Source: JBGAHD01 sp044226395
Lineage (GTDB): Bacteria > Pseudomonadota > Gammaproteobacteria > Xanthomonadales > Ahniellaceae
NCBI GenBank assembly: GCA_044226395.1
Contig: JBGAHD010000005.1
Coordinates: 124,001 to 188,000, forward strand
DNA: 64,000 nt
Direction of reading: 5' to 3'
Shown: positions 60,701 through 64,000 of the stretch, piece after piece
How positions within the stretch are numbered: position 1 is the first letter of the stretch
Layout of the letters: every line of letters starts with the position of its first letter
Position numbers and translations under genes: made by a program
Notes under the pieces: generated by a model
Told to the model about the DNA's origin: nothing
The model's database searches: none
Seen by the model: the letters and a program-made list of their open reading frames with translations, nothing else

Positions 60701-61636
60701 GCCACCCGAGCCCGTGCTCGCGCCGGGAAACGGCGAAATCGCGGTCGGGTGATTGTGCGTTTCGACTTTGATCGCGTAGGCGATGTCCTGCGTCATCGCG
60801 CGCCATTGGCGCGTCACCGGATCGGCGACCAGGCGCTGTCCGGTCGAGCCCGAAATCACCGCGGCGTTGTCCTTGTACGCCGACAGCGTGAAATCGGGAT
60901 GCGTGGCATGCGTGTGCTTGATCATGCCGAACAGCGAGTGCTCGGCCTCGCGACCATCGACACGCCAGGTCGCGTTGAACACCTTGTGCCGGCAATGCTC
61001 GGAATTGGCCTGCGCGAACATCATCAGTTCGGCGTCGCTGGGATCGCGGCCGAGTTCGGCGTAGCGCGCGACCAAGTACTCGATCTCGTCGTCGGAAAGC
61101 GCCAGGCCCAGTTCGCGATTGGCGCGATCGAGCGCGGCCTTGGGCGCCGGCGCCAGAACGACGCGCGCGATGGCGCCGGGCGCGCCGGCGGCGAAGACGC
61201 GCGCGATCGCGGTCGCGTCCTCGAGCAAGGACTGAGTCATCGGGTCGTGCAATTCGCGCGCGGCGCGCGCGGCGATCTCGGGACGCCAGCCGCGCAGTTC
61301 CAGGCGCAGGCCGCGTTCGACGCGATGCACGGGCAAATCGCAGCCGCGCAGGATTTCGGTGGCCTTGCTCGACCACGGCGAGATCGTGCCCAGGCGCGGC
61401 ACCACCCACAAGACAGTCGCGCCGGACCCGCGCGGCGCGGTGACAGCCTCGGCGGCATCGGCATCAAGCAGTTCGGCCAAGCGCTCGCGCGCGGGCGTGG
61501 CGCCGGCTTCGGCCTCGACCAGGTAGAGGTGCCGGGCCTCTTGCAGCGCCAGGTCGGGCGCGATCGCGGCGAGACGGGCGTTGAGGCGTTCCAGTCGGAA
61601 CGGCGAAAGGGCGACCTGCCCGTCGAGAAGCATCAT
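57764..61636 (-). CDS. purL: Phosphoribosylformylglycinamidine synthase
   Basis: PurL converts FGAR and glutamine to FGAM, the fourth step of purine synthesis. The 1290-residue large form has an N-terminal domain and two ATPase halves, with EHCRHKVFNATWRVDG, KVETHNHPTAISPFPGASTG, GKDSLSMQARW, and a C-terminal glutaminase with FALGVCNGCQML holding the nucleophilic Cys and PHPERVHR with the catalytic His. The ATG ATG pair at 61636 aligns with the E. coli start; a GTG nine codons upstream was not used. The membrane-protein gene and the type II operon follow closely. Confidence 0.96.
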   Translation of the reverse strand: MMLLDGQVALSPFRLERLNARLAAIAPDLALQEARHLYLVEAEAGATPARERLAELLDADAAEAVTAPRGSGATVLWVVPRLGTISPWSSKATEILRGCDLPVHRVERGLRLELRGWRPEIAARAARELHDPMTQSLLEDATAIARVFAAGAPGAIARVVLAPAPKAALDRANRELGLALSDDEIEYLVARYAELGRDPSDAELMMFAQANSEHCRHKVFNATWRVDGREAEHSLFGMIKHTHATHPDFTLSAYKDNAAVISGSTGQRLVADPVTRQWRAMTQDIAYAIKVETHNHPTAISPFPGASTGSGGEIRDEGATGRGAKPKAGLTGFSVSHLRIPGLPRAWELPRELPPRMASAFEIMRDGPLGAAAFNNEFGRPALLGYFRSFEMPTHEPRLARAYDKPIMLAGGVANIRADHVRKHDLSAGDAIIVLGGPAMLIGLGGGAASSVAGGESSEALDFASVQRDNPEMQRRCQEVIDRCWSMGDDNPIVSVHDVGAGGLSNAIPELLNDSSVGGRIELTRIPCADPQLSPMQIWCNESQERYVLGISQARLAAFEALCARERCPYAVVGTATAERHLLVSDARDHSRPIDLPMDVLFGKPPRMHRDTQHVAACAIGELPLASLDLQRVVPDVLRHPSVGSKAYLVTIGDRTVGGLCSRDQMVGPWQVPVADCAVTLVDFDGHAGEAMSIGERTPLALISSAAAARMAVGEALTNLAAAPIAALAEVRLSANWMAAVSHPGEDAALFDAVRAVGLELCPALGVSIPVGKDSLSMQARWRAADGEHRAVSPVSLIVSAFARVDDARRALTPQLRDDAGDSVIVFIDLAASRARLGGSILAQMHNASGGEAPDVDEPAALKALFDVVQTLNRAGLVLAYHDRSDGGVIAALAEMAFAGRVGLDITVAGEGAEATRELLNEELGALLQVRVDDLPAVDAIIATHGLAARARRIATPRAGDTIRVLRGERELASWSRADLIAAWGETSHAMQRLRDDPRCADEEYAALRDNGDPGLRPRVSFDLADDVAAPYILRGHRPRVAVLREQGVNGQVEMAAVFMRAGFDADDVHMTDLIEGRARLSDYAGFVACGGFSYGDVLGAGRGWATSIRYRPRLAEQFAAFLADTGKFALGVCNGCQMLAALKTFIPGAEQWPSFARNRSEQFEARLSLVEVLPSPSLFLRDMAGSRLPVAVAHGEGRAVFERPGDEAAAIATLRFVDGHGEVATRYPANPNGSPGGMTGFTTRDGRVTIMMPHPERVHRALQVSWHPREWTDASPWLRMFRNARVWLG

Positions 61637-61704
61637 GGGTGGGAAATCCGGCGACTGGGACACTGCGAAGGCGGGCGCGAGTTTACCGGGTTCGCGCGCC
61701 GGCC

Positions 61705-61737
61705 GCGAAAACGAACACGCCCCGAATCGGGGCGTGT
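61705..61737 (-). terminator. Rho-independent terminator of dsbC
   Basis: Bases 61715-61724 and 61728-61737 form a perfect 10-base stem with a three-base loop. On the minus strand it is followed by a T-rich run, TTCGTTTTCG. It lies between the end of dsbC and the start of purL and should end dsbC transcripts. Confidence 0.75.
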
Positions 61738-61769
61738 CGATGACGAATGCCGGGTCGATGAAGCCCGGA

Positions 61770-61799
61770 CCGGCGCCCGCTCCTCCCGGGGGGCGCCGG
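61770..61799. repeat. Inverted repeat between dsbC and purL
   Basis: A nine-base perfect inverted repeat (61770-61778 with 61791-61799) surrounds a 12-base loop, upstream of the clearer terminator on the minus strand. It may be a second, weaker 3' hairpin for dsbC transcripts or simply GC-rich coincidence. No T-tract follows. Confidence 0.4.
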
Positions 61800-61856
61800 A
61801 TCCGGTATTGCGCGACGCCCTGTGATGCGTCGGATGAAAGCGGTTCGGGCGCGGCC

Positions 61857-62597
61857 TCAGTTGCTCTTGCCGGCGTCGGCGGCCTTGAGCTGTTCCAGGC
61901 GCGCCAGCATCTGCTGCGGCTCGAGGTAGCCGCCGATCTGGGTGCCGTCCTCGGCGATCACCGCCGGGGTGCCGGTCACGCCGATCTGCTGGCCGATCTT
62001 GTATTCCTCGGCCACGGGATTGGGGCAGGTCTTGCCGTTTTCCAGCGTCTCGCCGTTCTTGGCCTTGGTCAGCGCGGCATTGCGGTCGGCGGCGCACCAC
62101 ACGGCCACGGCCTTGTTGAACGACTCGCCGTTGAGGCCCGAGCGCGGGAAGAACAGGTATTCCACCGAAATGCCCAGGTCATTGTAGGCCGCGATCTGCT
62201 GATGCAGGTGACGGCAGTAGCCGCAGTCAATGTCGGTGAACACGGTCACCGTGTGACGCGGTTCCTTGGCCGGGAACAGGATGCGCTTGTCCGGGCCCAG
62301 GCCCTTGAGCGCGGCCTTGCGCAGGTCGGCGTAGCGCGATTCGGTGAGATTGCGCTTGGTCTTCACGTCCCAGACATTGCCCGAGACGATGTACTGGCCA
62401 TCGGCGCTGACGTAGAGCACCTGGCCGTCGAGCGTGACTTCGTAGAACCCTTGCAGCGGCGACTTTTCGACTTTGTCCACGGTGGCCGTGGGCACCAGTT
62501 GCTTGATCGCGGCGCGCACCTGCTCTTCGGCCGGGTCGGCGGCGTTGACGGTGGCGCTGACGCCGAACAGCGCGGCAAAAGCAAGACGCATGAGCAT
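61857..62597 (-). CDS. dsbC: Periplasmic disulfide isomerase DsbC
   Basis: DsbC reshuffles wrong disulfide bonds in the periplasm and is kept reduced by DsbD. The 246-residue precursor has a signal peptide ending near SATVNAADP, an N-terminal dimerisation domain (about 20-80), and a thioredoxin fold with CGYC at 125-128 in FTDIDCGYCRHLHQQ. GVTGTPAVIAEDG contains the cis-proline loop. The start was moved 32 codons downstream to fit the signal peptide. An intrinsic terminator follows. Confidence 0.95.
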   Translation of the reverse strand: MLMRLAFAALFGVSATVNAADPAEEQVRAAIKQLVPTATVDKVEKSPLQGFYEVTLDGQVLYVSADGQYIVSGNVWDVKTKRNLTESRYADLRKAALKGLGPDKRILFPAKEPRHTVTVFTDIDCGYCRHLHQQIAAYNDLGISVEYLFFPRSGLNGESFNKAVAVWCAADRNAALTKAKNGETLENGKTCPNPVAEEYKIGQQIGVTGTPAVIAEDGTQIGGYLEPQQMLARLEQLKAADAGKSN

Positions 62598-62742
62598 GGG
62601 AACTACCCTTGGTTGACGTTGCGAGGGGTCGGGATCACCCGGCCTGACAGGGCCGAGACCGCGCTCGGGGCCGAGAGTTCCTGCCACGGACACGGGCGTC
62701 GGATTCTGGCAGAAGCGCCGGCCGCGGGGAAACCGAACGCGC

Positions 62743-63678
62743 TCAGGCGCGCGGGTGATGCTGCTGGTGCAGACGCTTCAAGCCCTCGCGCGCGACCAGG
62801 GTGTAGATCTGCGTGGTCGACAGACTGGCGTGGCCCAGCAGCATCTGCAGCGCGCGCAAGTCCGCGCCGTGATTGAGCAAATGCGTGGCGAACGAGTGCC
62901 GCAGCACGTGCGGCGACAATGGCCGGGCGATGCCCGCGCGCGCCGCGTAACGCTTGATCGCCAGCCAGAAGGCCTGACGCGTCAGGCCCTCGCGTCGGCG
63001 ACTGACGAACAGCAGCGGATGCGCCTTGCCCCCGAGCAGCTTCGGGCGCGCCTCGGCGATGTAGCGCGTGAGCCAATGTTGGGCTTCGTCGCCCAGCGGC
63101 ACCAGGCGTTCCTTGTTGCCCTTGCCGCGCACGCGCACGGCGCCCTGGCGCAGGTTGACCTCGTCGACGGCGAGCGAGATCAGCTCGGTCACGCGCAGCC
63201 CCGAGGCATAGAGCAGCTCGAGCATCGCCTTGTCGCGCAGTTCCTCGGGAATCTCGGCATCGGGCGCGGCCAGGAGCGCTTCGACTTCGGCCTCGGACAA
63301 GGCCTTGGGCAAGGCGCGCGGCAACTTGGGCGAATCGATCAGGGCACTGGGATCGGCGGCGATCTGTCCACGACGCAGCAACCAGCCGTAGTAGTGCCGC
63401 AGACACGACAGCAAGCGCGCATTGCTGCGCGCGCGATAGCCCAAACGCAGACGCTCGGCAAGGTAGGCGTAAATCGCCTCGCGGCTGGCGCCCTCGAGCG
63501 TCTCACCCCGCCCGCCGAGCCAGGCCTCGAACAGATCCAGATCCGTGCGATACCCCGCCTGGGTATTGCGCGACAAGCCAAGCTCCGACCACGCGTTGTC
63601 GATGAACGCGCGCACGGCGGCGGAGCTTTCGGCGCCCCGCGGTCGTCGCGGTCGCTGGACTTGGGGTTTCACGGACAT
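62743..63678 (-). CDS. xerD: Site-specific tyrosine recombinase XerD
   Basis: XerD resolves chromosome dimers with XerC at dif. The 311-residue protein has an N-terminal SAM-like DNA-binding domain (about 20-105) and the catalytic domain with R162 in SGLRVTELISL, K186 in the GKGNK loop, H257 and R260 in SPHVLRHSFATHLL, H283 in LLGHASLSTTQIYT, and nucleophile Tyr292. The next-to-last motif HVLRHSFATHLLNHG is that of XerC/D rather than of phage integrases. XerD rather than XerC is inferred from the sequence around the active site and from the dsbC neighbour, a known xerD-dsbC arrangement. Confidence 0.92.
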   Translation of the reverse strand: MSVKPQVQRPRRPRGAESSAAVRAFIDNAWSELGLSRNTQAGYRTDLDLFEAWLGGRGETLEGASREAIYAYLAERLRLGYRARSNARLLSCLRHYYGWLLRRGQIAADPSALIDSPKLPRALPKALSEAEVEALLAAPDAEIPEELRDKAMLELLYASGLRVTELISLAVDEVNLRQGAVRVRGKGNKERLVPLGDEAQHWLTRYIAEARPKLLGGKAHPLLFVSRRREGLTRQAFWLAIKRYAARAGIARPLSPHVLRHSFATHLLNHGADLRALQMLLGHASLSTTQIYTLVAREGLKRLHQQHHPRA

Positions 63679-63723
63679 CGCGACAATCTATCATTGCCCT
63701 CCCACCTTCCAGGGACAGCCGCC

Positions 63724-64000
63724 ATGAGCGATGACGACAAGGATTTGGTCGACCCGCCGCACGCACCCGTCTGGCGGCGCTTGCTCGCGGGTTTCTACGA
63801 TCTGTTTCCGCTGCTCGCGCTGTGGATGGTCGGCACGGCCGCTTGGTTGGGCCTGGCCCACGCGGTCGGCGCCGGCGGCGAGGACATGGGCCACTGGGCC
63901 GTGGGCAATTGGCCGTTCCGCGGCTTTCTGCTGCTGATCGGCTTCGCCTACTACGCGGTGTCTTGGCGCATGGGCGGTCAGACCATCGGCATGCGCGCGT
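63724..64000 (+). CDS. RDD family membrane protein (start only)
   Basis: This gene runs off the right edge, and only its first 92 codons are visible. It starts MSDDDKDLVDPPHAPVWRRL and has an RDD-type beginning: a basic RRLLAGFYDL with Asp before the first helix, a second helix, then SWRMGGQTIGMRA, a known segment of the family. RDD proteins are small membrane proteins of mostly unknown function. It is divergent from xerD. A TATCAT at 63689-63694 on the plus strand could be its -10 box. Confidence 0.85.
   Translation, partial: MSDDDKDLVDPPHAPVWRRLLAGFYDLFPLLALWMVGTAAWLGLAHAVGAGGEDMGHWAVGNWPFRGFLLLIGFAYYAVSWRMGGQTIGMRA

Noticed and set aside
58802..61825. 1007-codon plus-strand frame over purL
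   Set aside because: Antisense shadow of purL with no domain and biased composition.

Overview
This 64 kb window is a chromosome segment from a very GC-rich gammaproteobacterium, most likely of the order Xanthomonadales (Lysobacterales). The type II secretion genes run E-F-G-H-I-J-K-L-M-N-D, ending with a lipoprotein secretin, which is the order I know from the Xanthomonas xps operon. The rsmI / lpoA-yraN-dolP / rnpB neighbourhood and the glyA-nrdR-rib-nusB-thiL-pgpA cluster also fit that placement. I saw no rRNA, tRNA, CRISPR array, insertion sequence or phage gene. Most genes lie on the minus strand. Many are coupled by ATGA, GTGA or TGATG overlaps.

Layout. 0.16-6.3 kb: RNase P RNA, then dolP-like, yraN and lpoA on minus, divergent from rsmI, a FAD-linked oxidase and an iron-sulfur UDG-family gene on plus. 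6.4-10.2 kb: one very large M48 metallopeptidase. 10.4-16.1 kb: a complete urease operon, hupE/ureJ-ureD-A-B-C-E-F-G, with all nickel-site residues intact. 16.2-25.5 kb: glyA-nrdR-GNAT-ribD-ribE-ribBX-ribH-nusB, then a secreted delta-60 repeat protein, then thiL-pgpA. 25.6-41.4 kb: a glycosylation region with three TPR-containing GT41 (OGT/SPINDLY-type) transferases, a TPR-linked glycosyltransferase, two GT2 enzymes, a methyltransferase, a PqqD-like domain fused to a glycosyltransferase, and a Wzm/Wzt ABC exporter; ettA sits inside it. 41.5-46.2 kb: a PpiC-type foldase, two exported proteins of unknown function and a small lipoprotein. 46.3-57.8 kb: a full type II secretion operon and an upstream membrane protein. 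57.8-64 kb: purL, dsbC, xerD and the start of an RDD membrane protein.

How the parts fit. The region from 32.8 to 41.4 kb looks like one seven-gene, translationally coupled operon: wzm-wzt-GT2-methyltransferase-PqqD/GT-GT2-TPR/GT41. It combines a polysaccharide-type ABC exporter, which normally moves lipid-linked glycans, with enzymes of protein O-glycosylation type and a domain of peptide-recognition type. That mixture is the best candidate here for an undescribed system. Its substrate cannot be read from the sequence. The type II operon, the foldase, dsbC and the exported proteins suggest an active secretory lifestyle.

Other points of note are a degenerate GTP cyclohydrolase II half in RibBX, a GspE without the zinc-binding cysteines, a stretch of unusual codon use inside ettA, and a delta-60 secreted protein inserted in a housekeeping operon. 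Bases 1-158 hold no gene that I can support.
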